Shown here piece by piece: positions 50,394 to 59,184 of a stretch of 64,000 nt of DNA. Source of the stretch: CAVSMC01 sp963798655. Lineage in GTDB: Bacteria; Pseudomonadota; Gammaproteobacteria; Burkholderiales; Casimicrobiaceae. Every line of letters starts with the position of its first letter. Within the stretch, counting starts at the first letter, position 1. The DNA is taken from positions 496,001 to 560,000 of the forward strand of contig CAWCUH010000016.1 of assembly GCA_963798655.1 (NCBI GenBank). Reading direction: 5' to 3'. The notes under the pieces were generated by a model. The model did no database searches and had not been told where the DNA came from. It saw only the letters and a list, made by a program, of their open reading frames with translations. Both the position numbers and the translations under genes were made by a program.

Positions 50394-51251
50394 ATGAGCC
50401 TTCCCAGCGCGACGCTGCTCGCGCAGTCCGCGCTGTCCGGCGTTTTCGTCGGCGCGCTCTACGGCTTGCTCGGCATGGGCCTCGGGCTGTCGTGGGGCCT
50501 GCTGCACCTGATCAATCTCGGGCAGTTCGCGCTCGCATTCCTCGCCGCGTATGTGTGCCTGCAGCTCGCGTCGGCGGGCGGCATCGATCCGCTCGCCACG
50601 CTCGCGATCATCGTGCCGTCGTTCTTCGCGCTCGGCGTCGCGATGCAGTGGGTGCTCGCGCGGTTTCGCGTGACGCCGCTCAACTCGCTGCTCGTGACGT
50701 TCGGCGTGACGGTGATCGTCGAAAGCGTCATCCAGTCGATCTGGACGGCCGACTTCCGCCGCCTCGAATCGCCGTACGCGGCGCAGAAGGTCAAGCTCGG
50801 CGCGCTGTTCCTGCCCGTGCCCGAGCTGATCACGCTCGCGCTCGCCGTTGCGATCGCCTTCGCAATCTGGGCGGCGATGCGCTACACCGACGTCGGCAAG
50901 GCGATGCGAGCGTGCGCCGAGGACGGCGAGATCGCCGCCGCGTTCGGCATCGATCGCCGTACGCTCGCGCTCGGGTTGTCCGGCGTGTCGGCGGCGCTCG
51001 CGGGCGTCGCCGGCGTGTGTCTCGCGCTGTCGTACACGCTCGCGCCGTCGCAGATCTACGCGTGGATCGGCGTCGTGTTCGCCGCCGTGATGATGGGTGG
51101 CCTCGGCAGCGCCGTCGGACCGCTGGTCGCCGGCGTCGTCATCGGCGTGAGCGAAGCGGTGACGATGGCCGTGACGGCGCCGTCGTGGGCGCCGATCGTG
51201 TCGTTCACGCTGCTGATCCTCGTGCTGCTGCTCCGGCCGGGGAAGCTCTGA
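50394..51251 (+). CDS. LivH-type ABC permease (second system)
   Basis: This 285-residue inner-membrane permease of normal LivH length has VGALYGLLGMGLGLSWGLLHLINLGQFALA at the N-terminus. The coupling helix region is RYTDVGKAMRACAEDGEIAAAFGIDRR, and GVVFAAVMMGGLGSAVGPLVAGVVIGVSE lies near the end. It begins 12 bases after the binding-protein stop. Its TGA overlaps the CTG that is the most downstream possible start of the next gene. Confidence 0.92.
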   Translation: MSLPSATLLAQSALSGVFVGALYGLLGMGLGLSWGLLHLINLGQFALAFLAAYVCLQLASAGGIDPLATLAIIVPSFFALGVAMQWVLARFRVTPLNSLLVTFGVTVIVESVIQSIWTADFRRLESPYAAQKVKLGALFLPVPELITLALAVAIAFAIWAAMRYTDVGKAMRACAEDGEIAAAFGIDRRTLALGLSGVSAALAGVAGVCLALSYTLAPSQIYAWIGVVFAAVMMGGLGSAVGPLVAGVVIGVSEAVTMAVTAPSWAPIVSFTLLILVLLLRPGKL

Positions 51252-53079
51252 TCGTCGATCGAACGCTCGTCGGGATCGTCGTCGCCGGCGCAGCGCTCGC
51301 GACGATTCCATTCGCCGGCTTGCCCGGGTTCTACGAGTCGTTCCTGTATCTGGTGCTTAGCTGGGTGATCCTCGCCACGTCGTGGAACATCCTGTCCGGA
51401 TACTCGGGCTACTTCTCGTTCGGCCACGGCGCGTTCTTCGGCGTCGGCACGTACGCGACGGCGACGCTCGCATCGCGCTTCGATGCGCCGTTCCTGTGGA
51501 CGCTGCCGGTCGCCGCGGCCGGTCGGCCGCGCTGCTCGGCGTCGCGCTCGGCGCCGTTGCGTTTCGGGTGCGCCGCGTTCGCGGCGAGCTGTTCGCGCTG
51601 CTCACACTCGCGGTGACGTTCGTCGTCGCGACGATCATCGCCAACACGCCGATCGACGGCGGACCCGGTGTCTATCTGAGCGCGGTCCCCGTGCCCGCGC
51701 TTGCGCCCACGCCGACCGGCTCGTTCTATCTGATCGCGCTCGCGCTCGCCGTGCTCACCGTTGCCATCGCATACGTCATTGCGAAGTCGGCGGCGGGGCT
51801 CGCGCTGTTCGCGATTCACGACGACGAGGACGCTGCGGAGGTCGTCGGCGTTCCCACCTACCGGATGAAGCTCGCGACGTTTGCGCTGTCGTGCGCGCTT
51901 GCCGGCGTCGCCGGGGGCATTCACGCGCTGTTCGTATCGTACGTGACGGTCGGCAGCACGTTCTCGATCACCGTGCCGCTCACCGTCGTGCTGATGAGCG
52001 TGCTCGGCGGAACGCGGCACTGGGCGGGACCGGCAATCGGCGCGCTCGTCATCACGACGTTGCTGTATGCGTTCACGGCCGGCGATCACGCGGTGGCGGG
52101 CAAGGCGGCATTCGGCGCGATCCTGATCGCCGTGATCCTGTTCATGCCCGACGGCCTGCTCGGGCAGCGCTTCGTACGGCGAAAGCGAGCCGGCGACGCC
52201 GTTTCATCCCCAGGCGAAGCGTCGGCGTCCTCCCGAGGCGAAGATCCGGCTTCATCGCGAGGGCAAGCCGAGGAACCTGCCTTTGCGAGGCGAGGCCAAC
52301 AGCAGATTCCCCGTTTCGCTCGCAATGACGATGAACGGCGCCCCCTGCAAGGCGAGCCGCTGCTGCGCATTCGCGGCGTCGCCCGATCGTTTGCAGGCGT
52401 CGCGGCGCTCGCCGGTGTCGACTTCGACGTGCACGGCGGCGAGATCGTTGGTCTGCTGGGGCCGAACGGCTCGGGCAAGTCGACGCTGATCAACGTCGTG
52501 AGCGGTCATCTGCGTCCGGACAGCGGCTCGATCGTCTTCGAAGGACAAGAGATCGCCGGCATCCCGGCGCACCGGATCGCACGCGCCGGCGTCGCGCGCA
52601 CGTTCCAGATTCCGCGGCCGTTCGCTCACCTGTGCGTCGTCGACAACGTCGCGCTCGCTGCGACGTTCGGTGCGGCGGCACTCGTCGGCGCCGCCGCGCG
52701 TGCCGAGGCGCATGCGTGGCTCGAATTCACCGGTCTCGGCGCCAAGGCGAACGCGCGTCCCGGCGAGCTCAACCTGCACGAGCGAAAATTCCTCGAGCTC
52801 GCGCGCGCGCTTGCATCGCAGCCGCGGCTCGTCCTGCTCGACGAGGTGCTGTCGGGTCTCACGCCGTCCGAGATGGACGATGCGATCGGACTGATCGCGA
52901 GCCTGCGCGAGCGCGGCACGACGATCGTGTTCGTCGAGCACGTGATGCACGCGGTCGTCGCGCTGACCGATCGGATCGTCGTGCTGAATCAGGGTCGCGT
53001 GCTCGCCCAGGGCCCGGCCGCCGAGGTGATGCAGGATCGCGCTGTCGTGACCGCCTATCTCGGCGCCGCGCATGCTTGA
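51248..53079 (+). pseudogene. Fused LivM permease-LivG ATPase (second system), one-base frame disruption
   Basis: The permease begins in one frame (LIVDRTLVGIVV, SWVILATSWNILSGYSGYFSFGHGAFFGVGTY) and is lost after LPVAAAG near 51515-51530. It resumes in another frame with SAALLGVALGAVAFRVRRVRGELFALL and continues through a linker into a LivG ATPase: Walker A GPNGSGKST, Walker B LVLLDEVLSGLTP, H-loop VEHVMHAV. The span is 1,832 bases, one short of a multiple of three, matching a single lost base. No conventional start precedes the first helix after the LivH stop. CTG 51248 overlaps that stop, and GTG 51185 is an upstream option. It may be a real defect or a sequencing error; the downstream livF is intact. 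Confidence 0.8.
52202..52330. repeat. Dispersed-repeat-like sequence forming the LivM-LivG linker
   Basis: The linker between permease and ATPase domains is encoded by DNA whose minus strand begins CGTCATTGCGAGCGAAACG and continues with repeated GAGG/CGAGG/CGCGA words. GTCATTGCGAGCGAAGCGA-type sequences are well-known dispersed intergenic repeats in many bacteria. Here one copy lies inside an open frame and translates as SSPGEASASSRGEDPASSRG and then RFARNDD, a product that does not resemble either domain. The first importer's fusion lacks this sequence. Confidence 0.6.
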
Positions 53080-53776
53080 CGTCGCGAGCGTGCGTGCGGG
53101 CTACGGCGTCGCGACCGCGCTGTGGGACGTGTCGCTTCGCGTCGGCGAGGCCGAGCTCGTCTGCGTCGTCGGGCCGAACGGCGCCGGCAAGACGACGTTG
53201 ATCAACGCGATCGCCGGCATCAATCCGATCCGCGCGGGTCGTGTCGCGATCGACGGCCGCGATGTCACGCATCTGGCCGCCCATCGCCATTGCGCGGCCG
53301 GCGTTGCGATCGTGCCCGAGGGCCGGCGGCTCTTCACGGCGATGACGGTGCGCGAGAATCTCGAGCTCGGCAGCTACGTCGCGCACGCGAAGGCGCACCG
53401 AAGCGCTTCGCTCGCCAACGTGTGCTCGCTGTTCCCGGCGCTCGTGGAGAAGCTCGACCGGCCCGCAGGATCGCTGTCCGGGGGGCAGCAGCAGATGGTT
53501 GCGATCGCGCGGGCGCTGATGGCGCGTCCCCGACTGCTGCTGCTCGACGAGCCGTCGCTCGGTCTCGCGCCGATGATCGTGGTCGCGATGTTCGATGCAA
53601 TCCGCGCGATCAACGCCGACGGCATGGCGGTGCTGCTGGTCGAGCAGAATGTCGCGATCGCGATGGACGTCGCGCATCGCGCGTACGTACTCGACGAGGG
53701 CCGCGTGATCGCCGCCGGCACGCCGGCGCAGCTTTCGGCGCGGCCCGAGATTCGCCGCGCCTACCTCGGAGCATGA
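53072..53776 (+). CDS. LivF-type ABC ATPase (second system)
   Basis: This 234-residue ATPase has Walker A GPNGAGKTT (residues 31-39), signature LSGGQQQM, Walker B LLLLDEPSLGLAP and H-loop VEQNVAIAM. It ends AAGTPAQLSARPEIRRAYLGA as LivF proteins do. It overlaps the end of the LivM-LivG gene by eight bases. It is the last gene of the operon; a cluster of palindromic repeat units begins six bases after its stop and probably insulates it from the convergent VWA gene. Confidence 0.93.
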   Translation: MLDVASVRAGYGVATALWDVSLRVGEAELVCVVGPNGAGKTTLINAIAGINPIRAGRVAIDGRDVTHLAAHRHCAAGVAIVPEGRRLFTAMTVRENLELGSYVAHAKAHRSASLANVCSLFPALVEKLDRPAGSLSGGQQQMVAIARALMARPRLLLLDEPSLGLAPMIVVAMFDAIRAINADGMAVLLVEQNVAIAMDVAHRAYVLDEGRVIAAGTPAQLSARPEIRRAYLGA

Positions 53777-53781
53777 GGACC

Positions 53782-53945
53782 GAGGGTCAGAGTGCTGTTC
53801 GTTAGTCGATGAGGGTCAGAGTGCGGTTTTCACGAGCCGCCTTACGCGATGAGGGTCAGAGTGCTGTTATCACGAGCCGCCTTGTGAACGTAGCCGCGCC
53901 GAGACTGCACTCTGACCCTCGTTGCCAGACTGCACTCTGACCCTC
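53782..53945. repeat. Cluster of five REP-like units in a convergent gene gap
   Basis: GAGGGTCAGAGTGC occurs directly at 53782-53795, 53811-53824 and 53851-53864. Its complement GCACTCTGACCCTC occurs at 53907-53920 and 53932-53945. Two further direct repeats (TCACGAGCCGCCTT, after units 2 and 3) lie in between. Any forward unit can pair with either reverse unit to form large alternative hairpins. The cluster exactly fills the space between the livF-like and VWA genes and shares its core with the hairpin near 9.7 kb. Confidence 0.85.
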
Positions 53946-53946
53946 G

Positions 53947-54987
53947 CTAAAGGATGCGGTTGAACCAGAGAACCGACAGGAACGCGGCGCACAGCGCGAG
54001 CAGCGCAGCGGCCGCCGAGAAGAGCGCCGTTATTTCCTGGTCCTTGGTCTCGAGCACGACCTTCGAGTTGAGGCTCTGGTAGATCTTCTTCAGGTCGTTC
54101 GCCGTGCCGGCGTAGAAGTATTCGCCCCGTGTGATGTTCGCGATCTGCTTCAGCGCTTCCTCGTCGAGGCGAACGCGCATCGACCAGCCTTCGAATCCGA
54201 TGACCTCGCCGCTGACGGTGCCGATGCCCACGGTGAACACCTTGACGCCGCGGTCGGCCGCGACGCGTGCCGCCTCCACCGGGTCGGGGCCGGTCGTCGT
54301 CTGACCGTCGGTCAGCAGGATAATCGCCGCCTGCGAGTACGAGCCGGGCGGCACCGGCTTAGGCTCGTTCTTGTCGTCGCGCGCGGAATCGATCGGCGCG
54401 CCGCGCCGCGCGTCCTTGTGCGGATTGGTCGAGCGCAGGTCGAAATCGGCGTCGGGAAAGATCGCTTTGAGCGAAACGAGGATACCGCTGCCGATCGCGG
54501 TGGCGCGCTGCAGCTGGAAGCGATCGATCGCCGCGACGATGTCCTCGCGGTTGTTCGTCGGCGGCTGCACGATCGCCGCGGTGCCGGCGAACGTGACGAC
54601 GCCGACGCGCGTGGAGCTCGGCTGGTCGGCAACAAACGCTTTGGCGGCGTTTTGCGCCGCAACGAGGCGATTCGGCTGCACGTCGCTCGCGCGCATGCTC
54701 CCCGAGACATCCATGGCGAGAATGATCGTGTCGTGCTGCGAAGGCAGCGTGACGATCGCCGTGGGCCGTGCGATCGCGACGACGAGCGTGATGAGCGAGA
54801 GCAAGAACAAGAGCGGCGGGATGTGCCGCCGGAAGCGGGGGCCCGACGCGAGCGCCTCCTTCACCATCGACAGGCTCGCGTAGCGAACGGCCGACTTCTT
54901 CTTCCGCTGCAGCAGCCAGACGTACGCGCCGACGAGTAGCGGCACGAGCGCGAGCAGCCAGAACGCTTCAGGCCAGAGGAACTTCAC
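53947..54987 (-). CDS. VWA-domain membrane protein (BatA-like)
   Basis: The 346-residue protein has two N-terminal transmembrane helices (about residues 7-26 and 57-78), a von Willebrand A domain and a C-terminal helix (about 322-342). The MIDAS metal motif is intact as AMDVSGSMRAS (Asp93, Ser95, Ser97), with TDGQTTTGPD later. In MoxR-type systems such proteins act with a MoxR ATPase as chaperones for metal-enzyme or envelope assembly. The start is GTG 54987; no ATG precedes the first helix. It overlaps the DUF58 gene by 20 bases. Confidence 0.9.
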   Translation of the reverse strand: MKFLWPEAFWLLALVPLLVGAYVWLLQRKKKSAVRYASLSMVKEALASGPRFRRHIPPLLFLLSLITLVVAIARPTAIVTLPSQHDTIILAMDVSGSMRASDVQPNRLVAAQNAAKAFVADQPSSTRVGVVTFAGTAAIVQPPTNNREDIVAAIDRFQLQRATAIGSGILVSLKAIFPDADFDLRSTNPHKDARRGAPIDSARDDKNEPKPVPPGSYSQAAIILLTDGQTTTGPDPVEAARVAADRGVKVFTVGIGTVSGEVIGFEGWSMRVRLDEEALKQIANITRGEYFYAGTANDLKKIYQSLNSKVVLETKDQEITALFSAAAALLALCAAFLSVLWFNRIL

Positions 54988-55918
54988 GCGCGTGCTCCAG
55001 ATGGCTCGGCAGGCCGCCGCCCGACAGCTGGCTTCGCCGCTTGCGCAGGTCGGCGAAGCGCAGCACCGCCTCGACGAGATCCTCGCCGGTCGACAGCTCG
55101 AGCGCGTCGACGCCCGCCTGCCGCAGCGACGAGCGCAGCTCGGCCTCGCGCTTCTCTGCGATCTGCGCAAAGCGCTTGCGAAAGGCCTTGTCGTGCGTAT
55201 CGACGAACAGCTGCTCGCCGGTCTCGGAGTCCTGGATCGTCACCAGTCCGAGATCGGGCAGCTCCATTTCGAGCGGGTCGTATAGCCGCACCGCAATCAC
55301 CTCGTGCCGCTGCGCGAGCTGCGCGAGCGGCCGCGCCCATCCCGGCTTGCTGATGAAGTCCGACACGACGAAGACCAGCGAACGGCGCGGCATCACCTGG
55401 AACGCCGTTTCGAGCAGCTCGGCGAGGTCGGTCGGCGTCGCGCTCGCGCGCTCGGGTCGGGTCATCATCCTGTGCATGATGTGCAGCACGTGCCTGCGTC
55501 CGGTGCGCGCCGGCACCACACCGTCGACGTGCTCGCCGTAGAAGAGCGCGCCCACCGGGTTGCCGCGGCGCGTGAGGAGCCGCATCAGCACGGTCACGAA
55601 CTCATGAGACAGCGAACGCTTGCGAACGTCCTGCGAACCGAAGTCGATCGACGGCGAAAGATCGAGCAGGAACCAGCCGATGACGTCGCGGTCCTCGTTG
55701 AACTCACGGACGTACGGCGTGTTGAGCCGCGCGGTGACGTTCCAGTCGATGTGCCGCACGTCGTCGTGGTACTGGTACTCGCGCAGGTCCGCGAGATCCA
55801 TGCCGAAGCCGCGGAACAGCGTCCGGTAGTCGCCGTGCAGCACGCCGTCGAGCCGGCGGATGACCGTCCACTCGAGGCGGCGCAGGACGTGCTCAGCTCG
55901 GCGCGCCGACTCGGACAT
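54968..55918 (-). CDS. DUF58 domain protein
   Basis: This 316-residue soluble protein has the DUF58 signature: HGDYRTLFRGFGMDLADLREYQYHDDVRHIDWNVTAR, then LNTPYVREFNEDRD and the VWA-like LLDLSPSIDFGS. DUF58 proteins resemble VWA domains and almost always occur between a MoxR ATPase and VWA proteins, as here. The exact task is unknown; it is thought to work with them in maturing a membrane or periplasmic target. Both ends overlap neighbouring genes, so the three are tightly coupled. Confidence 0.9.
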   Translation of the reverse strand: MSESARRAEHVLRRLEWTVIRRLDGVLHGDYRTLFRGFGMDLADLREYQYHDDVRHIDWNVTARLNTPYVREFNEDRDVIGWFLLDLSPSIDFGSQDVRKRSLSHEFVTVLMRLLTRRGNPVGALFYGEHVDGVVPARTGRRHVLHIMHRMMTRPERASATPTDLAELLETAFQVMPRRSLVFVVSDFISKPGWARPLAQLAQRHEVIAVRLYDPLEMELPDLGLVTIQDSETGEQLFVDTHDKAFRKRFAQIAEKREAELRSSLRQAGVDALELSTGEDLVEAVLRFADLRKRRSQLSGGGLPSHLEHAREVPLA

Positions 55919-56909
55919 GAGTCTCCAGCGGTTTTTCCGGCGCCGGAAGGTGCGTCATGATCTTCGCGATGATCTGATCGGACGTGAGCCCTTCGGCGAG
56001 CGCCTCGTACGACAGCACGAGGCGATGGCGCAGCACGTCGGGTGCGAGGTCGGTGACATCCTGCGGCAGCACGTAATCGCGGCCGCGCATATAGGCGAGC
56101 GCACGCGCGCCTTCGATCAGGTGGATCGGCGCGCGCGGGCTCGCGCCGAACGACAGGAAGCGGCCGAGATCCTTCAATCCGTAGCGCTCGGGATAGCGCG
56201 AGGCGGCGGCGAGCCGGACCGCGTACTGGATCAGCGCCGGATCGACGTAGCCGCTGCGGCACTCGCGTTGCAGCGCGGAAAGCTGGTCGGTCGTCGCCAC
56301 CGTGGCGACGTCCTTGGCGAAGCCGGTGACGCGCTGGACGATGACGAATTCCTCCTCCTCGCTCGGATAGCCGACCAGCACCTTCATCATGAACCGGTCG
56401 ACCTGCGCTTCGGGCAGCGGATAAGTGCCTTCCGTCTCGATCGGGTTCTGAGTCGCCATCACAAGAAACGGCTCCGGCACCGGATGCGTCTCGCCGGCGA
56501 TCGTCACCTGGTACTCCTGCATCACCTCGAGCAGAGCGCTCTGCACCTTGGCCGGTGCGCGGTTGATCTCGTCGGCGAGCAGCAGGTTGCAGAACACCGG
56601 CCCGAGCGATGTCGTGAAGTCGCCGCTCTTCTGGTTGTAGATGCGGTTGCCGACGAGGTCGGCCGGCACGAGGTCGGGCGTGAACTGGATCCGGCGAAAC
56701 GTTCCCCGGATCGTCTTCGCGAGCGTCTTGACCGTCAGCGTCTTCGCGAGGCCCGGAACGCCTTCGACGAGCAGGTGCCCCTGCGCGAGGATCGCCACCA
56801 TCACGCGCTCGAGAAAGTGGTCCTGCCCGACGACGACCTTCTTCACTTCATAGAGCACCTTCTCCATCAACGTCGCGGTATCTCCGCGCGTCGGCTCTCG
56901 GTTGTCCAT
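55893..56909 (-). CDS. MoxR-family AAA+ ATPase
   Basis: This AAA+ ATPase of about 338 residues has Walker A EGVPGLAKT (residues 49-57), Walker B LLLADEINRAP, sensor 1 MATQNPIE and the sensor 2 region near ASPRAPIHLIEGARA. MoxR proteins use ATP to activate partner complexes together with DUF58 and VWA proteins, both encoded directly downstream. I chose the ATG at 56909 because AGAAGGGACCC precedes it; an ATG eight codons upstream is possible. The gene ends 26 bases inside the DUF58 gene. Confidence 0.93.
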   Translation of the reverse strand: MDNREPTRGDTATLMEKVLYEVKKVVVGQDHFLERVMVAILAQGHLLVEGVPGLAKTLTVKTLAKTIRGTFRRIQFTPDLVPADLVGNRIYNQKSGDFTTSLGPVFCNLLLADEINRAPAKVQSALLEVMQEYQVTIAGETHPVPEPFLVMATQNPIETEGTYPLPEAQVDRFMMKVLVGYPSEEEEFVIVQRVTGFAKDVATVATTDQLSALQRECRSGYVDPALIQYAVRLAAASRYPERYGLKDLGRFLSFGASPRAPIHLIEGARALAYMRGRDYVLPQDVTDLAPDVLRHRLVLSYEALAEGLTSDQIIAKIMTHLPAPEKPLETHVRVGAPS

Positions 56910-56940
56910 GGGTCCCTTCTGCCCTGCGGGCACGGTTGCT

Positions 56941-57879
56941 CTAGAACGGCGGTACGCCGAATGCGGCAGCGGCGTTCTCGATCGGAACGGCGAAGCCGAT
57001 GCCGATGAAGACGCGCTGGGAGGTCGGATTGAGAATGCCGGTGACGATGCCGACGACTTCGCCCTCGGCAGTCACGAGCGGACCACCCGAGTTGCCCGGA
57101 TTGGCGGCCGCATCGAACTGGATCAGGTTCGTCAGCAGCCGCTTGCCTTCGGGCGAGCGGTATTCGCGCCGCAGGCCCGAAACGACGCCCGCGCTGACCG
57201 ACGGGCCGATGCCGAAGGGGAAGCCGACGGCGACGACCTGATCGCCCATCGCGAGATCGGCCGTCGAGCGCAGCGTCGCCGCGACGAGGTCGTCGGGCAG
57301 CGTCTTCGCCTGCAACACGGCGAGATCGTTCTCCGGCTGCGTGCCGATCAGCGTGGCTTCCGATTGCGTACCGTCGAAGAACTCGACACCGATGCGCGAT
57401 GCGCCGGCGACGACGTGCAGGTTCGTGAGGATGATGCCCTTGTCGACGATGACGACGCCGCTGCCGACGCCTTTGACCGTCTCGCTTTCCTGTCCGGGCT
57501 CGCTTTCGAGGTCGCGCACCATGACCACCGACGGGCGAATGACGTCGTACGCCTTCGCCGCCTGCGATGGCAGCGGCTGCGTTTCGAGCGTGTGGCGAAC
57601 GGCGAGGTCGATGTCGTCCTGCGTGATCGCGTGCGGCGGCGGATTCATCGCCGAATGGACGCCGAAGACGAGGAGGGCAGCGATGGCGCCGGCACCGAGC
57701 CAGATCGGCCGGTGGTGGCGACCGAAGAAATTGCGGACGCGCGCTTTCAGCGGAATCGCCGGCGGCGCATCGCCGCCTAGGGAGCCGCCCGGTTGCTCGC
57801 TGCCTGCATCGCTCCGAGCGGTTGAAGCCGGGACGATCGCCGATCGCCCCGAACGACTGTACAACGTCACGCGCCGCAT
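56941..57879 (-). CDS. Membrane-anchored trypsin-like serine protease (S1C, no PDZ)
   Basis: The 312-residue protein has a basic N-terminal region, one transmembrane helix (about residues 59-77) and a periplasmic HtrA-type protease domain with the triad His155 (TNLHVVAG), Asp185 (ENDLAVL) and Ser264 (GNSGGPL). It ends directly after the protease domain (IPIENAAAAFG-like), with no PDZ domain. It thus resembles a DegS-like core lacking the regulatory part. It lies 31 bases upstream of moxR on the same strand, so it may be part of that unit. An ATG 16 codons upstream is an alternative start. Confidence 0.88.
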   Translation of the reverse strand: MRRVTLYSRSGRSAIVPASTARSDAGSEQPGGSLGGDAPPAIPLKARVRNFFGRHHRPIWLGAGAIAALLVFGVHSAMNPPPHAITQDDIDLAVRHTLETQPLPSQAAKAYDVIRPSVVMVRDLESEPGQESETVKGVGSGVVIVDKGIILTNLHVVAGASRIGVEFFDGTQSEATLIGTQPENDLAVLQAKTLPDDLVAATLRSTADLAMGDQVVAVGFPFGIGPSVSAGVVSGLRREYRSPEGKRLLTNLIQFDAAANPGNSGGPLVTAEGEVVGIVTGILNPTSQRVFIGIGFAVPIENAAAAFGVPPF

Positions 57880-58033
57880 CGTCCGTCCCGTCCGTCGGCG
57901 TCGCCGTAACGCGCTCGCCGCTCGCATCCTGCAAAGATACTGAAATTTGTCGCCGTTGACAGGAAAACGTTCCGCGCGCGGAACGGCCGTGCCGATTCGC
58001 CGCCGGGCGGCGCCGAGGCAGCGCGCAAGCCGC

Positions 58034-58939
58034 TCATCGGTTCGCCGCGCTTTCGCCGCCGTCCAGGGCGGCCGCCCGCTCGATCAGCCGCTGTGCGTTC
58101 CGATACGCGGGCGGCTCGATCCACAGGCCGTCGACCAGCGGTCGATCGATGCCTTGCGCACGCGCCTTCTCGAACGCCTCGATGATCCGTCGCGCGCGGA
58201 CGATCTCGTCGACCGACGGCGTCATGATCCGCTGCACGACGCCGACGTGCGCGGCGCTCACGGCGCTCTTGCTGCGGTAACCCAGCCGGCGCGAGTGGCG
58301 CGTTTCGCGCTCGCAGCCCTCGGCGTCGGAATACGTGTACGGCGCGTCGACGGGCTCGATTGCAAGCGCGCGTGCATCGAGCAGGAAGCGGGCTCGCGCA
58401 TAGGCGAGTTCTTCCGCGTCCGGACCGCGCTCCGCACAAAGGTCCGTGGCGAGGTCTTCCGTCGCGAGGAGCACGCTCGCCACCCGCGGGCTCGCCTTCA
58501 CGATGCGTGCGAGATCGGCGATGCCGGCGGCGGTCTCGATGTTCGGCACGATTTCCGTTGCGCCGCGGCCAGCGCGCGGCCGTCCCTCGGCGTGAGCAAG
58601 CACGCCATCGAGCGACGATACCGCATCGGCGGAAGCCTTCGGCAGCAGCACGACACGAACGCCGGCGGCCACGGCCGCCACCGCGTCCTCGGCGCCCCCG
58701 TCGTCCTGCGCGTTGATGCGCACTGCAAGCAGCAACCGTCGCTCCGCGGCATGCGCGGCCAGCGCGCTGATCGATTGGCGCGCCGCGAGCTTGCGATCGC
58801 GCGGCGTGAAGTCCTCGAGGTCCTGCACGACGACGTCGGGGCGCGCGGCGAGCGCGGCGGCATGCGCGCGCTCGTCTGCGCCGGCGACGAAGAGCACGCA
58901 TCGGCGCAGCTCGGGACGCAGCGGAAGTGGATCGTTCAT
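58034..58939 (-). CDS. HpcH/HpaI-family CoA-ester lyase (citrate lyase beta-like)
   Basis: This 301-residue TIM-barrel protein belongs to the aldolase/citrate-lyase beta family, which cleaves or hydrolyses CoA esters such as malyl-, citramalyl- or citryl-CoA. Visible motifs are the N-terminal LFVAGADERAHA, VVVQDLEDFTPRDRK with the acidic residues that bind Mg2+, VVLLPKAS, EIVPNIETAAGI with the metal glutamate, and VLLATEDLATDLCA. The expected GK..IHP near the end appears as GYRSKSAVSAAHVGVVQ, a weaker match. The substrate is unknown, and it is separated from the protease gene by about 150 bases. Confidence 0.85.
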   Translation of the reverse strand: MNDPLPLRPELRRCVLFVAGADERAHAAALAARPDVVVQDLEDFTPRDRKLAARQSISALAAHAAERRLLLAVRINAQDDGGAEDAVAAVAAGVRVVLLPKASADAVSSLDGVLAHAEGRPRAGRGATEIVPNIETAAGIADLARIVKASPRVASVLLATEDLATDLCAERGPDAEELAYARARFLLDARALAIEPVDAPYTYSDAEGCERETRHSRRLGYRSKSAVSAAHVGVVQRIMTPSVDEIVRARRIIEAFEKARAQGIDRPLVDGLWIEPPAYRNAQRLIERAAALDGGESAANR

Positions 58940-59184
58940 GTTCGTCGGCCGCCGAAGCTCCGATCATCGCAGGGAATTGGCGGGAATTGAACCGCCGCCG
59001 GGCGGCATGGAAGTTGCGACGGTGACGGACCGACTTCGAAGCGCGCCCGCCCGAGCGGAAAGAGTTGCTTCAAGCGGCAACGTCCGTTTCCGGACTCCGC
59101 GCGTCGGCGAGCGCCGCTTGGGGCACCGCGACTGTGCGAACAGCGAAAACATGGGGATCCCCGGTGAAGGAACACCAAGCATCG

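Noticed and set aside
53782..53945. Possible CRISPR array
   Set aside because: The 14-bp units are too short, irregularly spaced and in both orientations, and there are no cas genes; they are REP-like palindromic units.
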